Source: Homarus americanus (lineage: Eukaryota > Arthropoda > Malacostraca > Decapoda > Nephropidae). From it: 64,000 nucleotides of DNA. Of the stretch, positions 13,701-28,404 are shown piece after piece. Both the position numbers and the translations under genes were made by a program. Under the pieces are notes generated by a model that was not told where the DNA came from, did no database searches, and saw nothing but the letters and a program-made list of their open reading frames with translations. Location of the stretch: NCBI RefSeq assembly GCF_018991925.1, contig NW_024726235.1, positions 5,746,458 to 5,810,457 on the forward strand, written 5' to 3'. Numbering within the stretch: position 1 is the first letter of the stretch; each line of letters opens with the position of its first letter.

Positions 13701-16700
13701 ACCTACATCTATTGAGGATAAAATCTTTCTCCTACAAATTGACAATAACACATTTCCTGTAATCAGACATATCTAGTTGCCTCAACAATTGCAAGTTACA
13801 ATTGCGGTTGCAATTTCAAATTCTGTGGCATTACTAAAAATAGTAAAGTTTCTGGTGCACTCTAAGATTAAGAGAGAAAACGGAGGACTCAGGCGTCCTG
13901 ATGTGAGAGAAAACGGACTCGTATGACGGGGAACCAAATAAAAAAAGCATAGCTACATTTTTTGTGGACTACAGTATTAAGCGTACCCTTTTCATCACTA
14001 TGTAATAAACCTAGCCATGCCTATGTGTGTTTATGATATTTACCATAACATTATATACCGGTATATATTTAGTGGGTCTAAATGGTCGTAAAATGGGTGT
14101 CTGAACCAATTAGAATAAATCCCATAGGTTCTGTACTTTCGTTATCGGCGGGGTCCCAATTAGGCGCGATAACCAAGGGATGACTGTATATACTTGTGAC
14201 ACTGGCCAGTTGCTTCTGGTGTTATGGTACAGGGGTACCAAGTGACAGCACTAGGATCCCGCTTCCTCTATCAAGGAATAAACAATTAAAATTTAAATTG
14301 AAAAAAAAAAAACATTCAAATAAATTACTATCTTACAAGAATCCCTCCAATGTAAGTTATATTCACCAGGTCGTTTGGGTGGAAAATTATGAGAGGAGCT
14401 TAGTCACTCTTAAGTAATGATAAATAAACACGCAGGCAGGCCTTCAGCGCCAACTGTCAAATCTTATCTCAAATAAATAAACAAAACAAACGCCAGACAT
14501 TCTGTCACGGTACTAAAATTGTTATGTCTAGTGCGAATTACAACATGTTTATATTCAAATTAATCAGTATCTTACAAGAATCCCAGCAATGTTAATTATA
14601 TTCTCCCAGGTCATTTCACTGGCAATTTAAAATGAGAGAAGCTTAGTAGGACTGTTAAATAAACACACAAAGATCTTCGGCTCAAACTGTCAAACATATC
14701 ACCTCAACCCCCCCACCCTTCACTGGCTGGCTGGCTGGCTCCCTCACTCCCTCTCCCCCAGCCAGAATTTTAGGCTTACAGTTTTTATCTTATATAATAT
14801 CTCAGACTAAAGTTAGGAGATTATAATTTGCATTGCTGGAATCCTTGCAAGAATCCTTGCCAATAATTTGAATATAAACGTCATATATTTTGCTCAAGAG
14901 ATAAAAAATTTTGTACATTAGTGTACAGTACTGTAATACATTTTATAAAAAAGTTTTTCAACTGTATTTTTGGGTACATTTACATAGATTTCTTAGTGCA
15001 AAACTGGAGTGCACATGTACTAATTTGATTACAGCACTAAAATTGTTTTGTCTAGTGCAAATTATAGCAAGGTTTATATTCAAATTAATCAGTATGTTAC
15101 AAGAATCCCAGCTATGTTAATTATATTCACCCAGGTCATTTCACTGGCTTTTTATAAGAGAGAAGCTTAGTCACCTAAGAACTGATAAATATACACGCAT
15201 TAGACCTGGGCCTGTACCAACTGTCAAACGTACTACCTCCCCTCCCCCCACGCCCCCTTGCGCCCTCTCTCTCCCCCATTTGCTGGCGTTGCTGGAATCC
15301 TTGTAAAACAGTGAATAATTTTAATATAAACGTCATGTGTTTTGCACAAGAGATAAAAATTAATCACCTGTATCACATTACAGTAGTGATTTAAGAGTAA
15401 AAGTGTATATGTACGTATATAGTATTCCACATACACATAAGTATAAATAAAAAGTTTGTGATGATCGGACAACGTCCATTTCGGTTAACGTCAAGTTTCC
15501 AAGAACGTATCTAGGACGTTAACTGGCGCATGACTGTACTTCAATAAATATAGTACAGTAGTTGTTTGATTTATCTACAATGCACAAGTCTAGTTGAAGT
15601 TGCATTTACATTTTTCTTTATAGGGACTAAATGTTAAGAACACAGTTCTGTATCTTACTGTTCTGCTTAAAGTCAGAGCAAATAAATTAGAAAGGGATAA
15701 TGCTGATTGAAGTATTTAAGCTTGATTAAAGGAGTAAACTAATTAGTCAATGTAAACAGATTAAAGATTGAAAAATTTAATCCCATTTTATAGCCAAGGG
15801 GAAGAAAGCTGAAAGCTAATAATTTTTGTCTCTCCATGAATACATGCACTCCAGATTTGGGAGAGTTGGTAGTGGCCCCAGTTATAACTATATGAGGTAG
15901 AAGGAGTCTTTCTGCCCATAGCAACAGACTCCCTGAGTAATTCTTGATTGAATAGGGCCCAGCTGGAGTTAGGGGGAACATACTCATATGTATCCTTTAA
16001 AAGATATTAATAGAAAACAAGTGTTTGGAAAGGTTGATAGTTAACATATACAAGAAGGAAAGGAAGGAAGGAAGAAGGTCAGAAAAGAAGACACAATTAG
16101 GAGAAATAGTAAAAGATAAGGCAAGGAAAGCATTCATTAAAAGAATATTGTGGAGTTTGAGAAAGTGTGACAGACCACAAAATGGTGCAATAGTGTCAGT
16201 GTATCCACAGAAATGAACCATTAGTGAAAGAAAGAACTTCCCCTTAACTCCACTATAGTATTTCTTTGGGTAGTTGAGTCCAGTTGTTGTGTTGTGTCTT
16301 TAATCACTATTATTATTTTTGTTTGTTTGCAGAGGAATCAAGATGACAATGAGACCAGTGAGCAACGAGTATCATCCTCTGGGACAACGTCAATCACTGT
16401 ACCAGTTTCTTCTCCTGTAGAAGGGAGTTTGCCATCTACATCAAGTACACAATCTTTTCAGCAAACTTTTTCAGTTCCTACAGAGGTGACTTGCCCCACC
16501 AAGGTGAAAATACCACACCCATTTAATTTAAACACATAATTACTGATTGTTAAGTTTATGTCTGTAGATAGATACAGTAAACCCTCAATATAACGGACCA
16601 ATTGGGGGGAAAGGTGGTTCATTAAATCTGATGTATTAAATATTTAAGCCAGAAAATAAAGAAAAAATACAAGTATCAGTGATATCCCCGTTAGCCAGAA

Positions 16701-17520
16701 CAATTGGTGCAGACCACTTCCGGAGACGAGATATTTTTGGCTAACCAGACGACTTTCTCAAACCTGGAAAAATTCCTTATCCCCGGAATCTTTTCGGGTT
16801 ACTGGGAAAAGTTTCCGAGCGTCTAAACTACTGTAGACATCTTCCACAGACGGACACTAGCCTACTTCCCCAGAACGTGTCTAGGTGCTGGGGATGTTTA
16901 CCTTGAGTCTAAACTACTGGAGTCCGTAAATGCAATTATAATTTAGAAACTCCATTTCTTTACTATCATAATCCAGAATAGTTTATCTAAAAGTTTGCTT
17001 AAATAAATATATTTAAAAATTCAAAATCTATATGATATGGGCGTGAATGAAACTGTGTGTTACAGCAATGACTGGTATTTTCCACTCCCATGGAGTTGTG
17101 GGGGATAACTGGATCTCGTGTAACTGACCTGATGCAATGTCAGGTGGAGGTGGGTGGGGGATTAGTGGTCTCGTATTACTGACCTGATGGAATGTCAGGT
17201 CACCCTTTCTTGGCCGGGGGATTAGTGGGTCTCATGACCTGAAGAGGTCTTGAATAAACACGAAACCTAAAGTAATTTTAGGGAGATTGTGATAAGTATA
17301 AATGAGCAAAGTTGTATCCCTTCAACATTGTGTTACATAACAATTTAAAACATGGAGTGAGAAAGCAGAAAAGTGTGGGTGATTAGAGATGGAGTGGAAA
17401 TGAGTGTTGTCAAGCGCTCCTCAACAGCTGATATTAGTCACACACACACAGATGTGTCACACAATAAGACCCTCACTTCTCATGCTTGCTGTCTTAATTC
17501 TCTTGGTGTGCGTGCGTGCT

Positions 17521-17561
<41 letters not shown>

Positions 17562-20500
17562 AGAGTGGGGGAGTCGAACTTGTTTTGGGGGTGAGGGGGC
17601 AAGGTCGTGTGGTCACTTCCACCCCCCCCCCACCTTCCTCACTCAAGCATGGCTAATTGTGATGGGGAGATGAATTTGATACCATAATAATCCTTAATAA
17701 ATTCTCTCCAAGATGTTTCCAATAAGATATTCTTAAACGAAATATTTTGATATGATATAATGATGGGAATTCTATTCTTTTATTGAAAAAAAAGAAGTAA
17801 GAAATGTTGATACTGGAGTCAATAAAATCATTCTAATTTCATTAGACACCATTCTTTTAACAAAATAATCCTGAATACTTTATCAAAATGTTTAGTTAAA
17901 TAAATACATTTAAAAAAGAAAATCTCTATATGATATGGGCCTGAATAGAGCTGTGTTACAGCAAAGACAGTGTGGTATTATTTTTCCAAGAGTAAACGAG
18001 GCAGGTCGCAGGAGCTGTAGTTTTTTACGCAAACTCCATTGTACGTATGCAATATTGTTCATACTGTAAACATAATAATGTACAGTCGGCCCTTAACATA
18101 CATGGGGGTTAGGTAACAGAGATACCCGTGAATGTTAAAAATCCGTGTATTATTGCTGCCCTAAAAAAAACCCTGGCCCCCATGTCCTTATTTACCATAT
18201 ATACCCGTGTGTATGAATTTTTATGACCAAATTATTTGGCAAAAAATTGGGGGTCGACCTCTAAACGGTCATAGTTTCGTTAGGTTGAAAAATATTTACC
18301 AGTAAATACCAGTAAACAATGGAAACGACTCACCAATGCACCACCAGCTGTAAGTGTCGGTACAGTTGCCAGGGCAGATCTCTTGCGTCATCATAGCAAG
18401 CGCAAAGTAGCCAAATGCATGGTATGGTATGCACAGGACGATGTAAAACATAAAGTATTCATTTTTTAAAGTTTATTTATAGATACTGTACATAAATTTT
18501 TGTTCATTTCATTTGAAACGTCAAGCTTTGTTAATTAAATTTGAAACAAAAGAAAACTACGATACCGTATTTTCATTAAAATATTACATCACAAGTATAT
18601 TTTACCTTAGCTGTGACTGAATGAATATATTTTCAGAAATAAATATGGAAATGTAATATTTTGGCTGAAATGACGTACATATTACAGTGGAAAGTGGGAT
18701 AAAATCATGACGAAAACAATGACTTTCGCTTTCTTTCGTTGTTCAAAAGATTTTACCGTAATCGCTTTTCGAATGGTTTTCAGCTAAAAACTGTTGTACT
18801 GTATTACAATAATATTCTATCCTATCATTAGCCTCATAATCCCGCAACTGAAAACCATTCAAAAAGCGATTACGGTAACATCTTTTGAACGAAAGAAAGC
18901 GAAAGTCATTGCTATCGTCACAATTTTATCCCACTTTCCACTGTAATACGTACGTCATTTCAGCAAAAAATATTACATTTCCATATTCTCAGAAATAAAT
19001 AGTAGTTTTGTTGAAACGTAATGTACAGTATTTAATATTAAAATGCAAGAAGAGCTATAAAAGCAATTAATACTGTACACCCGTAATGTACTGGGTGGCA
19101 TCTCCACTCGTCCCTGCTCCCGCCTCCAGCGTCACCACTCCTCCCCGCTCTATCCCTCCACCTCCTCCACATCGTCACTACTGTTGTATTACAATAATAT
19201 TCTATCCTAATTCACTTGAATAAATACTAAGATACCATATTTCTGAATATTTTCATTAAAATCCATCAAAATCATTTTCCTTGTCATCGTCTTCAGCACC
19301 AAACAGCTCCTCCCAGTCTTCTCCTTGAACAGGGCTAGAGGGTACGTGTTTTTCGAATCGTTTTCAGTTAAAAAACTGTTACATCACATGTATATTTTAC
19401 CTAAACTGCGCCTGAATGAATATATTCTCAAAAATAAATAGTAGTTTTGCTGAAACGTGATGTATTTCAATGTAAAATAGGATAAAATACATGACGAAAA
19501 CAAAAGACTTTACCTAACCTTCCGATGTTCAAGAGATGTTACTCGTTTTAATAGTTTTTGGTTAAAATACTGTTATATTACAATGATATTCTATTCATAC
19601 TGTGCTTGATATACTACAATCACGGAAATTTAATATTTTTGCTAAAATGACGTACGTATTACAGTGAAAAGTGGGATAAAATCGTGACGAAAACAATGAC
19701 TTTCGCTTTCTTTCGTTCAAAAGATGTTACCGTAATCGCTTTTCGAATGGTTTTCAGTTAAAAAACTTGCATTACAAGTGAATTAGGATAGAATATTATT
19801 GTAATACAACAGTTTTTTAACTGAAAACCATTCGAAAAGCGATTACGGTAACATCTTTTGAACGAAAGAAAGCGAAAGTCATTGCTTTCGTCACTTTCCA
19901 CTGTAATACATACATCATTTCAGCAAAAATATTACTTTTCCATATTCTCAGAAATAAATAGTCGTTTTGTTGAAACGTAATGTATTTCAATGTAAATTAG
20001 GATAAACTACATGAAAACAAAAGACTTTACCTAACCTTCCGATGTTCAAGATATGTTACTCGTTTTTTGAATAGTTTTCGGTTAAAATGCTATTATATTA
20101 GTGATATTCTATTCATACTGTGCTTGATATAATACATTCACAGAAATGTAATATTTTTGCAACTACAATGCTGATGTCAACACAAGCATGTTTACAGCGA
20201 GACTGACTGAGTGAGGGGGGGTGGGGTGACGACGCGCTATGCGTGTGTGTGTGAGGTAGCGGGAGCGGGCGGTGTACAGTGTTCGGTGCCACGCGCGATT
20301 TGAATGTACTTCAATGTACAGAATATTCCTCCCGTGGGGCAATCCATGTATTTGCGAATCCGTGAATGCTAAATCCACGTATGTGAAGGGCCGACTGTAT
20401 ACTACTGTATATATTGTACTCACCAGCAGATCCTGTCATCTTTACTGTATATGAAGGGTACTGTACTCGTATTAATAAGCTCAAATTATTACAGTTTCTG

Positions 20501-23500
20501 TCCCCAAGTCTCTGTACCGTATACAGAACAAAACAAAGAATATATTTTAAATACTCTGTAACATTCGACATCATAATATTCTGACCACTGGGGTTAGTTA
20601 TACAGACTTTTCCCTGTGAAAAAGCAATAATTTTGAGCAACATGTTACTGTATTCATTTTGTACTCAAATGTACTATGCTAAAGGACTAAAAATTTTATT
20701 GCTTGTGCAAAACCTATGAGATGGTTATCCTAAAATTAATCGCTATCTTGCAAGGATTCCAGCAATGCAAGTTATATTCTATGTCAATTCTAACATTTTA
20801 TAAGAAAACTTTAAGCCTAAAACTACCTTCACCCACCCCTGCTGGCTGGAAGAGGGAGGGGGGGTGAGGTGTTGACAGCCAGGAGGGGAGTTTAATGCAT
20901 ACTACATAGTTGTTAGTGACTCAAGGATTATAAAAGGTAGAGGTGTTTAATTTTTTTGCTTATAAAATTTAACTGACTTGATTTAGGAGAATATAACTTG
21001 CATTGCTGGAATTCTTGCCAGATAGTGATTAATTAGAGTACGTATAAACATCCCTAATTTGCAGTAGACATAATAATTTTAGTAATTAACTTAGATCATT
21101 TGAGTACAGGTTGTGATAATTTATGTGGTTTCTCAGGAGTTGTGGTTGCAGTTGCGAAGCTTCGTGACATCACAAGTGTATAATTTTTTTTTTTTTTATT
21201 TATTTTTTTCCCCATTTATTGGGCACTCCCCTACATCCTTGTGTAAGGTGAAGCACAGAAGCATTTACAGTGCCCAACAGGGAAGCATGCTAAGTTCATG
21301 CTTGCCTTTATGTCTCATGAGTTAAGGGCGTAGAAGTCTGAAGAGTCAAGGGCGTAGAAGCCTGAAGAGTCAGTGTTTTTTTATGTCATCAAGTTATTGG
21401 AAGCTCCAACAACTTGTCCCTGAATACGAATTCGCAACTTTCGATTTACACCAGGTACCTACTTTACTGCTAGGTGAACAGGGACGAAGGGGACTAGGAA
21501 GAGTGTCCAAACAACTTCCGCCGGCCCAGGAATCCAAGTGTATAATGCGTCTCCATATGTCCTGGTTTATTCACTGAGCATTTGTCAAAGTGTAAAAATA
21601 GCCAAATTGAGCCATCATGTATTAATTAATTTTATAATAGAAATCATATAGTAAGATGTTATAAGACTGTGGCTTAGTAGTGCTGTTAATGTGTGTGGTG
21701 TGTAAGTGTCTTGGTATGTCAATTCACCACCTGACTCCGTCACCTCACCCTTTACCTCGTTATCTCAGCTCAGAATTACATTGATTTACTACTTTATTAT
21801 TTTACTTTTTTAGTGCTGTATGTACATTTAAAAAATTTTTTTATTTGCACAGTAATAATACATAGACCATAAGCAGAAAAATCCAGCGTTACCTAAACGG
21901 TAGGTCTTCCCACCTACGCACCAACCACGTGAGGATGCAGCTAAACATGGTGCAGTCTTTCATAATGCCGGGAACCCTTGTCTCCAGGCCCTGAGCAGAA
22001 AGATTTTGAGTGATTTACTTGCAATTTTCTTAGATTTTCTGGTAATTGCACATTATTTTATAATCGATATTTGCTCCTGAACCCAGAAATAAAAATTTGG
22101 ACAGATTTTTCAGATTTGTTTTCTAATTTTCAGAAAATGCTTCTAACTTTCAACCTCAGAATTTTTTCCCAAACCTGGAATTAAGGGAATTTCCGGAAAA
22201 ATTATGAGCAAATTTCAATTCCGGCTATTGGAGAGTTCCGTGTTTGAGGGATTCCGGCTAACAGAGATATTACTGTATGGTACTAAATGTAGCTGTATTT
22301 ACCTTTCTGAGGCTGAATCTGCAGTTGTTGCCTGGTGATGTTAAGGTGGCCAGTGCTAGGTAACTACTGAAACACTACACACTACTTTTTACACTTTATA
22401 CATAACATAGCCCACTTAACAAATGTTCGAAAGGCCCACATGATTTGTTAAAGTAAAAATTCACTATATCGAGGTTTGTTATATCCGGGGTTTGCTGTAT
22501 GTATAAATATATTCAGCCAGATCATTGAGAGGCTTCATGTAAGTGCATTTATTCACTGCTGCTCTTTCATAGACTCTTTCTTATCACCTTATATTGACAA
22601 CCATACCATTTGATTGAGTGATTACAATTTCCTCACATATACTGTAGCACTATACGGTACACACAAATTCATAGAAAAAAGGTAGCTTATCTCTAGTAGT
22701 ACTGGGCACTAGGAGTTGATAGTGATTATTGTTAACCTCAGCATAATATGTGGACATGCAGGTACACATTGAAATGAAAGAACTTTGAAGCCTTATAAAT
22801 TTTTATTGAATAATTGTTAATACCTCCAGTATATCTTCAGATTAAAATGATGATCTATAAAGTGTATTTATATTTTCAAGCATTTCTTCCATAATAGAAA
22901 CTATACTAACACACAAACTGTGTTTATGTATACGTATATTATAAATAAAGATATTAATATACAGTATTTTATAGTATAATAAATTAGATAAATGATTATA
23001 AACATTTAATTTACAGTAATTAATTATAAATCTATACAGTCTTTGGTAGCCTATCATCTTTTGTTTGTCCCGGACATGTATCTGCAGGTTACTGCCTCAC
23101 CTGAGTGTAACGATTGTTTTGCCATTCTTAATCTGGCATACAATACAGTGGTCCCTCGATTAACAAGCACAATTGGTTCCACAGAGTCAGTCGTTAACTG
23201 AAAATTTCGTTCATTGAATCCATTATTTCAATGAGATATTGGGTAATTGGTTCTAACTCACAGAAAAGGTACATACAAAGTATTGTTCACCGGTAATGGA
23301 ATTAACAAAACATTAAATATAAACTAAATACAGTACTGTACAATAATAAATAAAAAACAATAGAATACTGTATTTTAACTTAATTTGAGGTGAATATGTT
23401 GTATTACCGGCAGCTTTGTTTACATAGCAAACAGCTGATTGTAGAGGCAGTCGATGATGACATGCCATATTCTTTACAGAGTGCATTGGTTCTAATGCCT

Positions 23501-26500
23501 TCTTCATATTTCTTAATAATTTCGGCACTGAATACATTTATTATCAATATGTTAACTAAATTTCAGAATGGTCAATAATTTTAAAGTAAAAATGCAAAAA
23601 TATTCAAGAGACCAACAAACTCGATGTTCACTCCACTGTAAACAAAGTTAAACTGAGAAGCGTTGGTGGGTGATTCAGTCAGCTGTTGGGTGCACAAAAA
23701 TTGTTCCCTGTACTGTATATATTATCAATATGTTAACTAAATTTCAGAATGACCAATAATTTTAATATAAAAAGTACAAAAATATTCAACAGCACAACTT
23801 TCTTGATATTTACTCCACTGGAAACTAATGTAAACATAGGACCGATTACTGGACTGTATTGGCGGACTAGCCGATCAGCTGATGCACACGACAAAGCGTG
23901 TTTTTCGTAAGGCTGTCGTTAATAGAAGATGTACTCGTTAATAGAACTGAAAATCCTTATGGGGGGTAATTCGTTAACTGAAATCTCATAAATTGAACCG
24001 CTCGTTAATTGAGGGACCACTGTACTTTATTTCTGAATAATTTTCCCAGAAAAACAGTATCTCAGGCCATTCATATGACTTTCCACATGTACATGTGTCC
24101 AGTATTTCTATGTGTCACTGTAATCCTATACTGTATAGAGAATTATAGAAAGAGTTAATCAGATGCCTTTATTACAGGTGAGCATATCCAGTAGTAATAC
24201 CACATCTGGGTCACATGTTAGACCAGTACCTCTGATGAGCAACTCTGAGATACTCTTTAAATATTGGAAGATTCAAGTGAGTGGTGAATTATTTTGTCAT
24301 AATATAGGGGCTGTGGTATGGTACATAAGGGTTGTTGTAATATAATGGTGGTTCATTGCAATACCGTATAGGGATCAGAATATGAGAACTGCGGCTAGCC
24401 TGCCCGGTTTGAAATATACTAGTATATTATAGTATAGGGTATCAAATTTTTCATCTGTGAATAAGTGGGGTATGCTTTGCGAATATTGAGTAAGTATATT
24501 AAAATGTCAGTTGCGGATAAGCGGGTTTGCAAATAACTCTGTATTCCTATAGAATAGACAAATTTTGTTGACTATCAGCCACGTGGGAATACAGTACGGG
24601 TACAGTAATATTTTTTAACTTATATATTGGTATTATTTTTATTTATTCCTCACAGTTACTGGTACTGTATAAATTATTTTAAGAAAACTATGGCTTCAGG
24701 AGGAAAATACACACAAAAGTTTATTTCTGAAATATTCCCAACTGAAATGGGGGATGAGTCTTATATGCCATAAAAGACAGTAATTATTTTTCTAAAATGC
24801 TGATCCTAAATCCTGTTAGAGCTAGCTCACTCTTTCAACTGTCCATTGGCACCTCAATTTTATTTAGTTTTGGAGGGGGGAGTTAAGGCTTGTTTTGTCA
24901 CTGAGATGCATATAACTACAGGTGCTCAACTTATGAACGAGTTATGTTCCTGAGGCTTGTTTGCAAGTCCAATTTTACTCTTGTAGATACCAAACATATT
25001 GTAAAAAATTTAAAGATTATAGATATTTAGTACAGCTATACCCTTTAATACAGTGACCCCTCCGTTAACGAACTCAATCCGTTCCAGAAGGTCGTTCATT
25101 AACCGAAAAGTTCGTTAACCGAAACCATTGTTTCAATGGGTTTTTGGGTAATTGGTTCCAGCTCACCGAAAATTTCCTAAATTCAACAAAAATGGTAGAA
25201 AAGTTCACTTACTTTGAGGTGTGTATGTAGAAGGCTCCTGGATGATGATGATGATGATGGGATTTAGAATGGGGGGTGGAGGAGAAGGAAGAAGAGAAGG
25301 CACACCCCATGGTGCCATTTCACCCATAAAATTTTAGCTCTCTTGGTGTAATTCAAGATTATTTTCTTTAAATCAACACTGCACTGCATTATATATTGTC
25401 AATATGTAAAATATATTTCAAAATGACCAATAATTTGCTTGGAAACACAGAAAAAAAGCGTTTAGTTGAAGAGAGTCTCAAGCAAGATGTTACCTCCAGT
25501 GAAAACAGAGAGAGACTAACTCCTGTTTGCTGTGTTAAGAGGCTGGATGCCGCGCATTAAACTAGTCACTTTACCTTCAGTTATGTTCAATAATTGTTAA
25601 AATGACTAAAAAATTGAATATTAAACTTTTAAAATTATTGAATAGTATAAACTTCTTGATATTTACTAAAATAGTAAGGAATTTAAGCCCTAGAACCGAT
25701 TAATGTATTGGCGGACTGATACTAAAGCTGGTTGCCCGGTCAGTGCAAGCGAAAACATGTTGAGGTCGGTTCGTAAGAACTTCGTTAACCGAATTTTTTT
25801 TCGTTAACCGAATTGAAGATCCTTATGGAAGGCAGTTCGTTAATCGAAATTACGTTAACCGAGGTGTTCGTTAAACGAGGGGTCACTGTACAGCCTTTAA
25901 ACTTGGCTCACTCTTCTCCTCTTAGGTAATGTTTGCTCTATCTGGAATTTTCTTCAAAATAATCCAGTCTCATCCACATTAAACACCTGTTCTGGCAGGT
26001 AACCCCCCCCCCCTCAGTGATGATGTTTGTATCTCTGAAAGTTTGTAAGTTGAACATTCTTAAGTAGAGGAGCACCTGTACTTTTACTTTAGGGTGTAAG
26101 TCCATCAGTTATTTATTTAAGATATTTTATTGAACTTTAAAAACCTCATTAAGAAACAGTGTTACAAGTACAATGCACTCTAAGACTAAAGTCTAGGGCA
26201 GCCACATAGAACCTACACATGTGACCTATGGTACTGTAGTGAGGAAAATCTTAAGCTAAAACTGTGATATGATTTATAAATAAAATAAGAAGTTTAATAA
26301 GTTTCACACAAATAAAATAAATAAAATGCTACAGTGAATTTAAAATCACATGCAGTTAAAAAATTCCTCATTGCCAGAACTCACTAGTTTCAGTTGCATG
26401 TAGCTGTCCACGACTGTAGTCCAAGAGTGTACAGGTATATTATTTTTACTCTTCAATTATTTACATCTCGCACTAAAAGCAGTGTTGTTGCAGGCACGTC

Positions 26501-28324
26501 TCAGGCTGTCATCTGTAGCACTACAAAGATGGATGATGTCAGTCATCTCCCTGGTGATAGTATGGTTGGCTATGAATCTTGTGTTATGGTTAACTTGCAA
26601 TCCAACACTTATTGACCTTGCCAACTTCTTCCTGCCTCTATCCCTGCTTCCACTCCTGTCATCTGCTTATGCAGAGGTTAATCAGGAGGGGCTTCGGCTT
26701 TTGAAGGTGAATATAATGAAATATTAACTTTTTTCTAGCTAGTGTTCTCTAATGTAAAAAATTTTGTGATAAAAATATCAAAACATTACTTTAGCAAAGA
26801 TTCAGATTTGTTGAACTCTGCTGGAAATGGTGAGAATAACATTAAAAAGTATTAAAGTTTTATAATTTTCCACAAGTCATTGTATTTCATCAGCTTCAAT
26901 TAATCATAGGTAATTTTTTTAACTATTTGCTCTATTAACTATTTCCTCACTCATGACATTAATTTGAGGAAAATATTTTTTGCCGTTTTATTACAGCCCT
27001 TGACAGTATAGTAGAAATTTGGCAAAATTAAAACTGTTTTTAAAATGTTAAAACTGTGATAATTCAACTGAAATATCTTGATAGGAAGAAAATATCTGTA
27101 TTGGGATTTAGTAGGTGGTGGGGATTAACCCAGAATCAAAAGTAGCATCAGTGGCTGAGATACTGTATCTCTTCTTGTTCCTGGAGAAATGTACAGTAAA
27201 AACCCCATAATTTGAAATAATGGGCTCTAACCCTCATGAATTATGAGATTTTATGAAATATGAGAGAGACACCTTCTCCCAAGGGGGAAAAAATAAAACA
27301 ACAGTACTTTTCTGTTTTCTGCCCCAATCAAAATTTAAATGTTTCTAAGTACAGTACCAGATTTAGGGTTATCAGATATAATGGCTCAAACACTGGGCAA
27401 TAATGGAAAAACAAGTGGAAAAGAGCTTGCACGGTAGACCATAGATGCACACTCCACGACTGACCAACGTGAGTTGACCGACACGCGTGACGCATACAGT
27501 ATAATATGCATTTACGCGGTCAATTGAACCCGTGGAGGCCCGCGTAAATGAAATAACAGAACATGTGGGATTAATTGAAATAGAGACTGGGCCGACCCCC
27601 AAACTCCACTTTTCAGACACAATACGTATGTTGTAGTAAAAATAACATCTTAATTTTATGATGGTGTGCACACACAATTAATAATTAAGAGAAATATCAA
27701 TAATATTAGGTTTTTTAACACGTTAGTAGAAAAGCTGGGTCGGCACACGTGGATGGCGGCTGGTTCCGAGGCAGAGGGCAGATTAGTTGCCCTCCGGTGA
27801 ATCACTTTCACTTTCACTACTCGCAGAGGTTTGCAGGGCCTCCCAGACAAACCCCTCAAAGTCCATATCCTCACTGTCAATATCACTATCACTGACTTGG
27901 GCTGGCTGTGGTTGTGGTGGGTTGCGGGCGAGGAAGTCCTCAATACTACATTGACGACTAGCATTGATGTTGTCGAGATAGATCTGGATATACAGCTCCA
28001 TAACTTTCGTCAGATGGTTATTAGACACTTCATACCGATGCTTGTCTGGGTCGTTGTCAAGGATGAGCTTAATTTTCTCCCCCAACTCGATGATTTCCTT
28101 CACATTATCCTGGCTTAGTCCAGGTAATTCAATGTTTCTCTCTGGTGGTGGGGGTCCCTCGGAAGCCATTGTGAGTTGTGAGGGGAATAGCGGGCACAAG
28201 AGAGAACTGTATACGCGGACTGAGAAGAATGAGACAGGCCCTGCTAGGTCAGCGACTTCTACCCTCTGGTGGCAGGGCACGTCATGTTACATTAGACCAA
28301 TCACAGCTAGCGGCGGGGTACTTC

Positions 28325-28404
<80 letters not shown>

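Larger units (their letters stand above)
18083..20397. mobile_element. Third nested inverted-repeat element, 2.3 kb
   Basis: It starts CAGTCGGCCCTTAACATAC and ends TATGTGAAGGGCCGACTG with TA on both sides. CCGTGAATG words repeat near the ends. It contains two long hairpins and a remnant of a transposase C-terminus, and it is cut by a further insertion beginning near 18,190 (ATACCCGTGTGTATG). Confidence 0.85.
16677..22275. mobile_element. Second nested inverted-repeat element
   Basis: It starts CAGTGATATCCCCGTTAGCC and ends GGCTAACAGAGATATTACTG. GTTAGCC words repeat at the ends. A similar left end (CCCCATTAGCCAGAATC) occurs near 30,511. The interior contains (GT)n at 17,521-17,559, the element at 18,083-20,397 and a palindrome module at 20,705-21,068. 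Confidence 0.72.
16575..22497. mobile_element. Outermost of three nested inverted-repeat elements
   Basis: It starts CAGTAAACCCTCAATATAAC after TA and ends TATATCCGGGGTTTGCTG before TA. Only about 100 bp at the left end and 220 bp at the right belong to it; the rest is later insertion. Confidence 0.7.
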
